Part shown: piece after piece, positions 1-7,189 of the stretch | Layout: each line of letters begins with the position of its first letter | Position numbering within the stretch: the stretch's first letter is position 1 | Source: Saccharothrix carnea | GTDB taxonomy: Bacteria; Actinomycetota; Actinomycetes; Mycobacteriales; Pseudonocardiaceae | Assembly: GCF_003014735.1 (NCBI RefSeq) | Contig: NZ_PYAX01000004.1 | Location: forward strand, 434,001-498,000 | Reading direction: 5' to 3' | Length of the DNA stretch: 64,000 bases | The notes under the pieces: generated by a model | The model's input: the letters and a program-made list of their open reading frames with translations, nothing else | What the model was told of the DNA's origin: nothing | Database searches by the model: none | Made by a program: the position numbers and the translations under genes

Positions 1-2
1 GG

Positions 3-254
3 CTGTGGGAGGTCGACGGCGGGCGGCAGGTCGCGCGGCTGGACCGGCACGGTGCCGAGCTGAACGACGTGGCGTTCGACCCGTCCGGCGAGCTGATCGC
101 CTCGGTCGGCGCCGACGGCACCGCCCGCCTGTGGGAGCTGCGGACCGACCACGCGGTCGAGGTGCTGTGCGGCGCGCTCGACCGGGAGTCGCTGGCCGAG
201 GAGTGGCGTGCGCTGGGGCCGGACCGGGGCGACCCGCCCGGCTGCCCGGAGTAG
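3..254 (+). CDS. WD40 repeat protein, C-terminal end (partial)
   Basis: The reading frame is open from the window edge and ends at TGA 252-254. The visible 83 residues hold a WD40 blade: a VAFDPSGELIASVGADGTARLW stretch split as VAFDPSG then ASVGADGTARLW, preceded by a second LWE strand, so at least two blades are present. The tail after the last blade (DRESLAEEWRALGPD) resembles the C-terminus of large actinobacterial WD40 proteins carrying an XRE or nSTAND module at the other end, but that part lies outside the window. The next gene starts 4 bases downstream, which suggests co-transcription and coupling. Confidence 0.85.
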   Translation: MWEVDGGRQVARLDRHGAELNDVAFDPSGELIASVGADGTARLWELRTDHAVEVLCGALDRESLAEEWRALGPDRGDPPGCPE

Positions 255-258
255 CGCC

Positions 259-1071
259 GTGCCCAGGGTGGTGGTGCGCGGCGCGGGCCTGGCTTCGGTG
301 GTGCTGGGGCCGGGCGAGTCGCTGCTGTTCGGACGCGCGCCGCACGACGTGGTCGGCCCGGCGCGTCCGGGTCGGGTGGTGGTGGCGCTGCCGGACTGCG
401 CTCCGCACGTGTCGCGGCTCGTCGGCGAGCTGGCGGTGGGCGCGGACGTGGTGTCGCTGAAGTGGCTGGGCGCGGGCGAGGCGCAGCTGTCGAGCCTGTT
501 CGACGCGCCGGGCGGTGCGCGGCGGGTGATCCTGACCCGGTCGGCGTCGGCGCTGCTGGACGCCGGCGAGAACCAGGTGGTGCTGCTGCTGGGCAGGCGC
601 GGCGCCGGGGACGGGTTCGCCGACCTGCTGATCACCATCGACGTGGAGCACTCGCCGGTGACGCCGGACGTGCCGTTCGGGTCGGCGGGCGGCGACACGC
701 GGACCGGCCCGGGGCTGGCGCGCGGCGGGCGGGACTGGTTCGTCGCGCTGGCGTTGTGCGAGCCGTGGCTGGTCGGCGCGGACGACTACCCCCGGCCGCC
801 GTCGAACCGGGAGATCTTCGAACGGGTCCGCGAGTGGCACGGCTACGCCTGGAACCTGCACCGGCCGCAGCGGGTGGACGACGCGATCCGGGCGATCTCG
901 GCGATCGCGTTCGGCGCGGCGGACGACCCGTTCCTGGCACCGCACGAGGGACGGTTGCAGAACGTGCGCTTCGCGGTGGCCCGTCGTGCCGCCGAGGTCC
1001 GCCTGGTCACCGCCGCGGACCTGGCCGAGGTGACCAGGACCGCCAAGGCCCGCAACCCACCCGCCACCTGA
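259..1071 (+). CDS. FHA-like domain protein
   Basis: A 270-residue protein starting at GTG 259, four bases after the WD40 stop. The longer frame upstream overlaps the WD40 gene and is not needed. The first ~100 residues look like a forkhead-associated fold: a beta-rich start, a GR turn (LLFGRAPHD) and a VSR element (PHVSRLVGEL). FHA domains bind phosphothreonine peptides made by Ser/Thr kinases. The C-terminal ~110 residues (NREIFERVREWHG, DDAIRAISAIAFGA) look helical, perhaps a winged helix, and are unassigned. No signal peptide or membrane segment is seen, so it is probably cytoplasmic. The call rests on motif shape alone. A convergent membrane protease 0.6 kb away carries a Thr-repeat tail that would be a plausible FHA ligand. 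Confidence 0.6.
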   Translation: MPRVVVRGAGLASVVLGPGESLLFGRAPHDVVGPARPGRVVVALPDCAPHVSRLVGELAVGADVVSLKWLGAGEAQLSSLFDAPGGARRVILTRSASALLDAGENQVVLLLGRRGAGDGFADLLITIDVEHSPVTPDVPFGSAGGDTRTGPGLARGGRDWFVALALCEPWLVGADDYPRPPSNREIFERVREWHGYAWNLHRPQRVDDAIRAISAIAFGAADDPFLAPHEGRLQNVRFAVARRAAEVRLVTAADLAEVTRTAKARNPPAT

Positions 1072-1080
1072 CCCGCCGGG

Positions 1081-1611
1081 TCAGAGCGGTTCGGTCGCCG
1101 GTAGCCGGATCCAGCCGGCGGTTCCGGCACTGAGCACCACCACACCGCCGGACAGCTTCGCGTCCTCGAAGTCGACCTTGCCACCGGAGAACGCCGTGCT
1201 CCCGAAGTCGACCACCCCAACGGCCAGGGTCACGTACCGGAAGTCGATGTCTCCCCCGGACATCCGCACGTCGGTGAAGTCGACGTGCCCGTCGCGGATC
1301 TCGGCGGTCATGAAGTCGAGGGAGCCACCGGCGATCCGCGCGTCGCTGAACGTGATCTCACCGCCGGAAACCTCCGCGCCCGCGAAATGGGTGTGGCCGC
1401 CGGAGAACTTCGCACCGCGGAAGTCGATCCGGCCGCCGGAGAACGTCGCGTCGTGGAAGATCAGCTCGGTCCCGGGCCCGATGTGTACCTCCTTCAGGTC
1501 GCCGCCGTCGAACGCGGCCCCGGTGAAGTCGAAGGTGCGGCCGTTCCACGGCACCGGGGCGTCGGCGGCGCAGGTGCGCAGGTGCGCGGCGACGACCCGG
1601 ATGACGCGCAT
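1081..1611 (-). CDS. 12-residue-repeat beta-helix-like protein
   Basis: A 176-residue protein. ATG 1611 was chosen because GGAGGAGGGC lies just upstream; the frame stays open 20 codons further but has no site there. Residues ~57-164 are nine consecutive units of exactly 12 residues with the pattern (F/I/L)SGGxVDFxxAx. The fixed hydrophobic positions and GG turns predict a beta-solenoid. Proteins like this are often filed as pentapeptide-repeat proteins, but the period here is 12, not 5. There is no signal peptide or catalytic motif. The gene converges with the FHA-like gene (9-base gap). Function unknown; a binding or scaffold role is possible. Confidence 0.75.
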   Translation of the reverse strand: MRVIRVVAAHLRTCAADAPVPWNGRTFDFTGAAFDGGDLKEVHIGPGTELIFHDATFSGGRIDFRGAKFSGGHTHFAGAEVSGGEITFSDARIAGGSLDFMTAEIRDGHVDFTDVRMSGGDIDFRYVTLAVGVVDFGSTAFSGGKVDFEDAKLSGGVVVLSAGTAGWIRLPATEPL

Positions 1612-1681
1612 CGCTGCCCTCCTCCGGTCGGTGACTGCCCATGATCGTGCCGTACGCCGAACCGCGACCACGCCGAACGGG

Positions 1682-3109
1682 CTAGTCTGCGGCCGGGTCC
1701 CGGCGAGACGGGCCGTCGTCCTCCCCCTCGACCTTCACCGTGGGCGCGTCCTCGACCTTGGCCGTGGGCGCGTCCTGCTCGACCTTGACCGTGGGAGCCT
1801 CGTTCTGGACCGCGTCGGCGGCCCGCTCGACCGTTACGGTCCCCGCCTCCGCCGGCGGCCGCACGACCGGCGCGGGGAACCCGAACGGCGGCGTGTCCAC
1901 ATCGGACCCCATCACCGGAACCGACCCCGGCCCTGGCCCCACAGGGCCCGTGAGCCTGCGCCTGCGGGACAACGCGATCGCCGTGCCCGCCGTCGCCGTG
2001 GCCACGGCGACACCACCGCACAGCACCGCGAACACGATCAGCAGCGTCGTGCCGCCACCGGCCGACCCGCCGCGGTCGACCGCGAGCCGCCGGTACTCGC
2101 TCGCCTGCAGGTGACCGGGCGAGGTCGCCAGCACGTCGTCGAACCCCTCCACCGCACCGTCGAAGTCGTCGGCGAAGTAGCTGTCCAGCGCGGCCCGGTA
2201 GGCGAGGTCGTGCTCGCCGGGCTCCGCCTTGACGTCCTTGCCCGCCAGCACGTCCAGCAGCGTCGTGGACGCGGCGGCGAAGTTGAACGACTGCGTCTCC
2301 CCCGGCGAGCCCTGGCTGACCACGCCGACGACCCGGCCTTCCATATCGACCAGCGGCCCGCCGCTCATCCCGTGCGTGGCGGCGGCGCTGAACTCGTAGA
2401 ACGGCCGGTCGTTCTGCGTCCGACGCGCCGACACCTGGCCGTTCTTGTTGCTCGGCTCCAGGCTGGGGTCGACCGCCGCGCCCGCCGAACCGGGGTAGCC
2501 GATGGCCAGGATGGGCGTGCCGACCGGCGTCTGGTCGGCCCTGATCTCCAACGACGGCAGGTTGTCGCGCGGCACCTTCAGCACCGCCACGTCACCGTCG
2601 GTCGGCGCGACGAGGTCCACCACGGTGGCCGGCGCGATGTCGCGGATCGGACCGTCGCCGGTCGCCTCCATCCGCTCGACCTGGATGGCGCGGTCGACCG
2701 GGCGGTCCGGGTTCGCCCCTTCGGCGACGGCGTGCTCGGCCAACTGCGCCTTGGCCTTGGCCCGGTCGACGATCCGGCCGGCCGCCGCGAGCTCCTCGAT
2801 CGCCGCGTCGAACAACGCGCCCGCGCCGCCCTGCGGTCCGGTGTGGACGCAGTGGCTCGCGGTGGCCACGTGCCCGTCCGGCCGGATCACCGCGCCGCTG
2901 CACGTCGCCTTCACGACATAGCCCTTCGCACCGCCGAACACCTCGCCGGTGCGCTTGTCCCGCACCCAGCCGTGCCACTCCACGGTGATGAGCACGATCG
3001 CCGGCCGGGCGATGGCGGCCGCGAGCTCCTCGGGGCTGGACGGCTGGGCCGCACCCGCGGGCGCGGCGGTGAGCAGCAGCAACGCCGCCGCAGCGAACAA
3101 GGCGCGCAT
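1682..3109 (-). CDS. Membrane-anchored trypsin-like serine protease
   Basis: 475 residues. A signal peptide (1-21, ending AGA-AQ) leads into a chymotrypsin-fold domain with the triad visible: His86 in ATASHC, Asp173 in DGDVAVLKVP and Ser249 in GMSGGP. A Cys pair (C70, C87) is likely a disulfide. A helical stretch follows (~300-345), then one membrane helix (~354-380), a basic stop (SRRRR) and a ~95-residue cytoplasmic tail ending in three APTxKVE repeats (Thr440, Thr449, Thr457). The protease domain therefore sits outside the cell with the tail inside. ATG 3109 overlaps the stop of the upstream gene as TGATG, so translation is coupled. The tail looks like a kinase or FHA target, which is inference. 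Confidence 0.85.
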   Translation of the reverse strand: MRALFAAAALLLLTAAPAGAAQPSSPEELAAAIARPAIVLITVEWHGWVRDKRTGEVFGGAKGYVVKATCSGAVIRPDGHVATASHCVHTGPQGGAGALFDAAIEELAAAGRIVDRAKAKAQLAEHAVAEGANPDRPVDRAIQVERMEATGDGPIRDIAPATVVDLVAPTDGDVAVLKVPRDNLPSLEIRADQTPVGTPILAIGYPGSAGAAVDPSLEPSNKNGQVSARRTQNDRPFYEFSAAATHGMSGGPLVDMEGRVVGVVSQGSPGETQSFNFAAASTTLLDVLAGKDVKAEPGEHDLAYRAALDSYFADDFDGAVEGFDDVLATSPGHLQASEYRRLAVDRGGSAGGGTTLLIVFAVLCGGVAVATATAGTAIALSRRRRLTGPVGPGPGSVPVMGSDVDTPPFGFPAPVVRPPAEAGTVTVERAADAVQNEAPTVKVEQDAPTAKVEDAPTVKVEGEDDGPSRRDPAAD

Positions 3110-3747
3110 CAGCCGTACACCCCGAGCCCGGCGGTCCGCGCCCACACCGACCGGTAGCCGCGGGCGTTGCTCTCCAGGAGCTGGGTGCCCTGGCAGGCGT
3201 AGTCGTCCACCTCGTGCCGCAGCTGTTCCGAGGGGATCGTCTGGGTCTCCACCAGACCCCGCTGGTCGTAGTAGGCCCAGGTGAACTCCGACCTGGTCGG
3301 GCTGCTGTAGGTGATGGCGCGGTCGGTCGCGGTCCAGGTGAAGTCGATGAACCCGTTGCCGACGAGCCGCAGTTCGTTGCCCTGGAAGGTGCCGTGGAAC
3401 ACCACGTTGTCCATCCGCTCGGTGCCGGTGCCGTCCGGCCGGAACTCGTAGGCCCGGCCGCTCGTGGTGAACGGCAGCGGGTCCTCGTTGGTGTAGAACT
3501 TCACCATCACCTGTTCTTCCACCGTGCGCCACGAGCCGATCAGGCACAGCGGCGGCCCGACCGGGCGGGTGGTGTCCTCGCGCACGGTGGGAGAGGGCCG
3601 TCCGGCCGCAACGGACGTAACCTGCCGCGGCCGGTCGTCGGCGAGAACCGCGGCAGTCAGCCCCCCACCCGCGAGGACCGCGCACCCGGCGATGACGAAC
3701 AGCACCACGACGACCGATCTCGCCGGTAACCGAGGGGATTCACTCAC
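3109..3747 (-). CDS. Membrane-anchored lipocalin-like protein, copy A
   Basis: 212 residues from GTG 3747. An N-terminal membrane anchor (~12-36, VVVVLFVIAGCAVLAGGG) is followed by an extracytoplasmic domain with YEFRPDGTG and GTFQGNELRLVG strands, resembling small lipocalin-like beta-barrels. Two cysteines (PPLCLIGSW and DDYACQG) are conserved in the paralogue at 3935-4558 and probably form a disulfide. The stop overlaps the protease ATG. A TACGAT -10 element ends exactly 6 bases before the GTG, so the mRNA is probably leaderless. Function unknown; linkage suggests the protease acts on, or is modulated by, this protein. Confidence 0.75.
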   Translation of the reverse strand: MSESPRLPARSVVVVLFVIAGCAVLAGGGLTAAVLADDRPRQVTSVAAGRPSPTVREDTTRPVGPPLCLIGSWRTVEEQVMVKFYTNEDPLPFTTSGRAYEFRPDGTGTERMDNVVFHGTFQGNELRLVGNGFIDFTWTATDRAITYSSPTRSEFTWAYYDQRGLVETQTIPSEQLRHEVDDYACQGTQLLESNARGYRSVWARTAGLGVYG

Positions 3748-3753
3748 CGGGCC

Positions 3754-3759
3754 ATCGTA
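3754..3759 (-). promoter_or_regulatory. -10 element of a leaderless promoter
   Basis: TACGAT read on the minus strand, with six bases (GGCCCG) before GTG 3747. This spacing puts the expected transcription start on the start codon. No good -35 is seen. The same element and spacing precede the paralogue at 4558. Confidence 0.55.
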
Positions 3760-3934
3760 TTGATCGACACACCCTCACCACTCCCGGAACGACCCGGAAG
3801 TTTCCACCACGTGACCTGGGCACCGCCAGTCAGACGGCCAGGAGCGCGCAGTCGGGGTCATCCTGCTGATCTGCCCGTTCGGCGAGGACGCTTTTGATCT
3901 TTTGCTTTGTCGTGCTTCCACACCCACGCGGACG

Positions 3935-4558
3935 TCAGCCGTACACCCCGAACAACGCCGTGCGCGACATCGCCGCCCGATACCCGCCCGAGTTGCTCTC
4001 GACCAACCGCGTGGCCTGGCAGGTGTAGTCGTCGACCTCGTTCTGCGCCGGGTTCGCCTGCACCGGCTGGGTGCTGAGCTCGCCGCGCTGGTCGTAGAAC
4101 GTCCAGGTCGCGTCCGACCGGGTGCGCCCGTGGTAGGTGAGGACCTTGTCGGTCGCCGACCAGGTGAACTCGTAGCCGCCCCGGCCCACCACCCGCAGCT
4201 CGTTGCCCTGGAACGTGCCGCGCACCACCACGCCGTCCAGCCGCGCGGACCCGGTGCCGTCCGGCCGGAACTCGTAGGTCGTGCCGGCGCTGGTCATCGG
4301 CAGCGCGGGCTGGTCGCTGTAGAACTTGATGTTCGCCACCTCCTCCACCACGACCCAGGAGCCGACCACGCACAGCGGCCGCCCGACCTCGCGCGTCGTC
4401 TCCGGCCTGGCGGTGGGCGAGGGCTGTCCGCTCCTCGCCGCCACCGGCATCGGCCTGTCGTCGGCCAGGACCGCGGCGGTCAGACCCCCACCCACGAGGA
4501 CCGCGCACCCTGCGACGACGAACAGCACCACGGCCGGTAACCGAGGGGAATCGCTCAC
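3935..4558 (-). CDS. Membrane-anchored lipocalin-like protein, copy B
   Basis: 207 residues from GTG 4558. The open frame runs 25 codons further, but this start matches the paralogue, which begins identically (SDSPRLP versus SESPRLP). The build is the same: N-terminal helix (VVLFVVAGCAVLVGGG), Ser/Thr/Pro linker, conserved Cys in RPLCVVGSW and DDYTCQA, YEFRPDGTG and GTFQGNELRVVG strands, and the same VYG end. It is a tandem duplicate of 3109-3747 with no protease behind it; the 187 bases between the copies hold no gene. Function unknown. Confidence 0.75.
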   Translation of the reverse strand: MSDSPRLPAVVLFVVAGCAVLVGGGLTAAVLADDRPMPVAARSGQPSPTARPETTREVGRPLCVVGSWVVVEEVANIKFYSDQPALPMTSAGTTYEFRPDGTGSARLDGVVVRGTFQGNELRVVGRGGYEFTWSATDKVLTYHGRTRSDATWTFYDQRGELSTQPVQANPAQNEVDDYTCQATRLVESNSGGYRAAMSRTALFGVYG

Positions 4559-4564
4559 CGGACC

Positions 4565-4570
4565 ATCGTA
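4565..4570 (-). promoter_or_regulatory. -10 element of a leaderless promoter
   Basis: TACGAT on the minus strand, six bases (GGTCCG) before GTG 4558. The region around it is nearly identical to that of copy A, so the promoter was duplicated with the gene. Confidence 0.55.
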
Positions 4571-4667
4571 TTGACTCCCCGCCCCACCACACTCGCCCAA
4601 CCGACCCAGAAGTTCCCCGCGCCCCACCCACACATCCGCCCCACCCGCGCGCTCGCCCCTCCCCCAC

Positions 4668-4673
4668 TACCAT
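4668..4673 (+). promoter_or_regulatory. -10 element of a leaderless promoter
   Basis: TACCAT followed by six bases (GGACGT) and then GTG 4680, the same geometry as the two minus-strand promoters nearby. No Shine-Dalgarno sequence precedes the gene. Confidence 0.5.
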
Positions 4674-4679
4674 GGACGT

Positions 4680-5153
4680 GTGATCTTCCTCAGCGTGGTC
4701 TTCACCCTGCTCGGGCTGAGCACGCTGCTCCTGCGCGACGACGACCTGCTCGGCCTGCCGCCGGCCGTCGTCGGCTCCGGACTGGTCGTGCTGGGCGTCG
4801 CAGCCGGCGTGCTGTGGGTCGTGCGACGCCGCCGCCGGTGGGAGCGCAACGGCGAGCCGCGCCCGGTCGGCAACGTCTTCGACCGCGCCAAAGCCCTGCC
4901 CCGGCTGCTGCGCGAGCGCAAGGCCTACGGCCTGCCGACGACCACGCCGGCCACGTGGGCGTTCGCCGCGCTCTACCTGGTCTCCCCGATCGACCTGCTG
5001 CCCGAACTGCTGCCGCTGATCGGCGTGACCGACGACGCGGGCGTAGCGGTGTGGCTGCTCACCAGCGTGTCCACGGTCACCGGCCAGTACCTGCGGTGGG
5101 AGCGCTCGGGCAAGGCGCGCAAGCCGTCAGAACAGCGCCACCGCGAGCCCTAG
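4680..5153 (+). CDS. YkvA/DUF1232-family membrane protein
   Basis: 157 residues. Two N-terminal hydrophobic segments (~1-18 and ~26-47), an Arg-rich stretch (RRRRRWERNG), then the DUF1232 core, whose hallmark PIDLLPELLPLIGVTDDAGV is plain at ~102-121. Family function is unknown. The GTG start has no ribosome site but sits 6 bases after a -10 element. The last 27 bases overlap the end of the convergent YeiH-type gene. Confidence 0.8.
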   Translation: MIFLSVVFTLLGLSTLLLRDDDLLGLPPAVVGSGLVVLGVAAGVLWVVRRRRRWERNGEPRPVGNVFDRAKALPRLLRERKAYGLPTTTPATWAFAALYLVSPIDLLPELLPLIGVTDDAGVAVWLLTSVSTVTGQYLRWERSGKARKPSEQRHREP

Positions 5154-6209
5154 CGCGGCCACCACGTTCACCGCCGTCGACGCGGCGAACACGCCGACCG
5201 GCCGCCACCCGGCCTGCCGCAGCGCGCCGGGCCGGAACTCCAAGCCGATGCTGACGAACGCCAGGATCAAGAACCACGTCCTCAGGTCGTTGACCACCCC
5301 GATCGCAGCCTTGCCCGACGCGGCCGACACCGTCGACAGGTAGACCGTGGCGATCACCGAGGTCGCCAGGAAACCGAGCACGAACTTGGGGAACCTGTCC
5401 CACAGCTGCCGACCGGCCGACACGGAGGGCGAGGTCCGCTCGACCTTGAGCGCGAAGTAGGCCGTCAGCCCCACCGCCACCACGCCGAGCAGCGCGTTCT
5501 GGGTGACCTTGACGATCGTGGCGATCTTGAGCGCCTCCTCGCCCGCCACCGTGCCCGCCGCCGTCACCGCGGCGGTGGTGTCGATGTTGCCGCCGATCCA
5601 CGCGCCGGTGACGCGCGGGTCCAGCCCGAGCGCGGTGGCCGCGAGCGGCAGCAGGAAGATCGACGGCAGCGCGAAGACGATCACCAGGCTCGCGCTGTAG
5701 GCCAACTGCTCCCGCTTGGCCTGCACCGCGCCCGCGGCGGCGATGGCCGCGCTGACACCGCAGATCGCCACCGCGGCCGACAGCAGCGCCCTGAGCTTGT
5801 CGTCCAGCCCGAGCCGGCCGCCGAGCCACCAGGAGAAGCCGAACACCACGCTGATCAGCACGACCGACTGGACGATCGCCGGCCCGGCCGCGCCCACGAT
5901 CACGGCGAGGTTGATGGACGCGCCGAGCAGCACCAGCCCGGTCTTGATGAAGAACTCGGTGCGGAACCCGCCCGCGAGCCGGTCACGCCACCCGATCGCG
6001 GTCAGCGCGGCGTTGCCCAGCAGGCCGAGCAGGATGGCGTAGACCGGGAACTCGACCGCCGCGCCGACGCCCTCCCAGCCGGTGCCCTCGCTCGCCTCCG
6101 GCACCGCGGTGGACACCCACCTGACCACCGCGGACAGCGCCACCACCACCAGCACGCCCAGCGCCGCGAACAGCAGCGGCGACCTCGTCGTGCGCTCCCC
6201 GGTCGTCAT
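5127..6209 (-). CDS. YeiH/UPF0324 family transporter (putative sulfate exporter)
   Basis: 360 residues and about ten predicted membrane helices. Family marks include FIKTGLVLLGASINL, ICGVSAAIAAAGAV and GAWIGGNIDTTAAV. Members are annotated as putative sulfate exporters, largely from linkage to sulfur genes; substrate is not shown here. ATG 6209 was chosen over an in-frame start 53 codons upstream because its A is the last base of the stop of a 34-codon gene (TGATG). That small gene appears to supply the first membrane helix that longer homologues carry themselves. Confidence 0.8.
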   Translation of the reverse strand: MTTGERTTRSPLLFAALGVLVVVALSAVVRWVSTAVPEASEGTGWEGVGAAVEFPVYAILLGLLGNAALTAIGWRDRLAGGFRTEFFIKTGLVLLGASINLAVIVGAAGPAIVQSVVLISVVFGFSWWLGGRLGLDDKLRALLSAAVAICGVSAAIAAAGAVQAKREQLAYSASLVIVFALPSIFLLPLAATALGLDPRVTGAWIGGNIDTTAAVTAAGTVAGEEALKIATIVKVTQNALLGVVAVGLTAYFALKVERTSPSVSAGRQLWDRFPKFVLGFLATSVIATVYLSTVSAASGKAAIGVVNDLRTWFLILAFVSIGLEFRPGALRQAGWRPVGVFAASTAVNVVAALGLAVALF

Positions 6210-6313
6210 CACGGCACCATCCCGGGTGCGATGACGCCGAGCAGGGCCAGCGCGAACAGCACCAGCCCGACGACCACGGCCAGCCAATCCTCGTCGAGAC
6301 GACGGTCCGACAT
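6209..6313 (-). CDS. 34-residue single-helix membrane protein coupled to the YeiH gene
   Basis: ATG 6313 with GGAG about 9 bases upstream, ending in the TGA whose A begins the transporter ATG. The product has an acidic start (DEDWLAV), one hydrophobic helix (~11-29) and ends APGMVP. From memory, longer YeiH homologues begin with an EDWxAV-type first helix, so this reads as the N-terminal helix encoded separately. It was found by reading the frame upstream of the transporter. Confidence 0.65.
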   Translation of the reverse strand: MSDRRLDEDWLAVVVGLVLFALALLGVIAPGMVP

Positions 6314-6377
6314 CGCTCACGCTCCACCACGTGGGAGAGGAAGGATGACCAGAACGTAACGCCCCCAACGCGAACCG

Positions 6378-7112
6378 TCAGTGGCTCCCAGGATGTGGGA
6401 GATCACGTACACCGGTGAGCAGCGTGGTCACCGCGCCCATGATCCGCGCGGTCGCCTCGTCCAGCACCGCCTTGGTCGGCTCCAGCCCGTACAGGTCGGA
6501 CAGGTCCACCTCCGCGCCCGCCACCACGGACACCTTCCGCCACGGCCGCGGCACGAACTTCCCCGGCGGCAGCAGTTCGCGGGTGCCCCACTGGGCCACC
6601 GGCACCACGGGCGTGCGGGTCGTCAGCGCCAGCCGGGCCACGCCGTTCTTGCCGCGCATGGGCCAGCCGTCCGGGTCGTTGGTGAACGTCCCCTCGGGGT
6701 AGACGATCACGCACTCCCCCGCCTCCAGCGCCGTGCTCGCGCTGTCCAGCGCCACACCGCCGCGCACGCTGCTCCGGTCGACCGGGATGTGCCGACCCGA
6801 GGACATCACCCAGCCGATCACCGGCGCCTTCCACAGGCTCGCCTTGGCCAGGTACCGGGGCACCCGGCCGGACGCGAGGGCGAACGCGGTCAGCGTCACC
6901 GGGTCGGCGAAGGACAGGTGGTTGGACGCCAGCAGCACCGCACCCTCGCGCGGGATGTTCGTCCGACCCGCCATCCGCATCCGGACGAACAGCACCACCA
7001 GCGGCCACAGCAGGTCGATCGCCACCGAGTACCAGAAACCGCGGCCCCGCCGGGGCAGACGCGTCGTCAGCGCCACCATCTGGGAGAACGTCACACCGGG
7101 ATCTTCGGTCAT
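6378..7112 (-). CDS. 1-acyl-sn-glycerol-3-phosphate acyltransferase family protein
   Basis: 244 residues from ATG 7112. PlsC-type motifs are present: NHLSFADP (catalytic HX4D), a phosphate-binding YPEGTFT, and PVVPVAQWG near the end. A hydrophobic segment at ~25-45 probably holds it to the membrane. The family moves an acyl group to lysophosphatidate in phospholipid synthesis, though actinomycete genomes carry many paralogues of uncertain acceptor. The start is unsure: in-frame ATG 7079 and GTGs upstream of 7112 are possible and ribosome sites are weak. It is divergent from the phosphatase/kinase operon. Confidence 0.85.
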   Translation of the reverse strand: MTEDPGVTFSQMVALTTRLPRRGRGFWYSVAIDLLWPLVVLFVRMRMAGRTNIPREGAVLLASNHLSFADPVTLTAFALASGRVPRYLAKASLWKAPVIGWVMSSGRHIPVDRSSVRGGVALDSASTALEAGECVIVYPEGTFTNDPDGWPMRGKNGVARLALTTRTPVVPVAQWGTRELLPPGKFVPRPWRKVSVVAGAEVDLSDLYGLEPTKAVLDEATARIMGAVTTLLTGVRDLPHPGSH

Positions 7113-7189
7113 CACCCCGGACGCCGTCACCGCGCCCCACCGCACCGCCGTCACCCCGGTCTGATCGTGTTCGACTAATCTCCTCCTCC

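Noticed and set aside
1081..1611. Pentapeptide-repeat (MfpA/Qnr-like) protein
   Set aside because: The period is 12 residues throughout and the A(D/N)LxX pattern is lacking.
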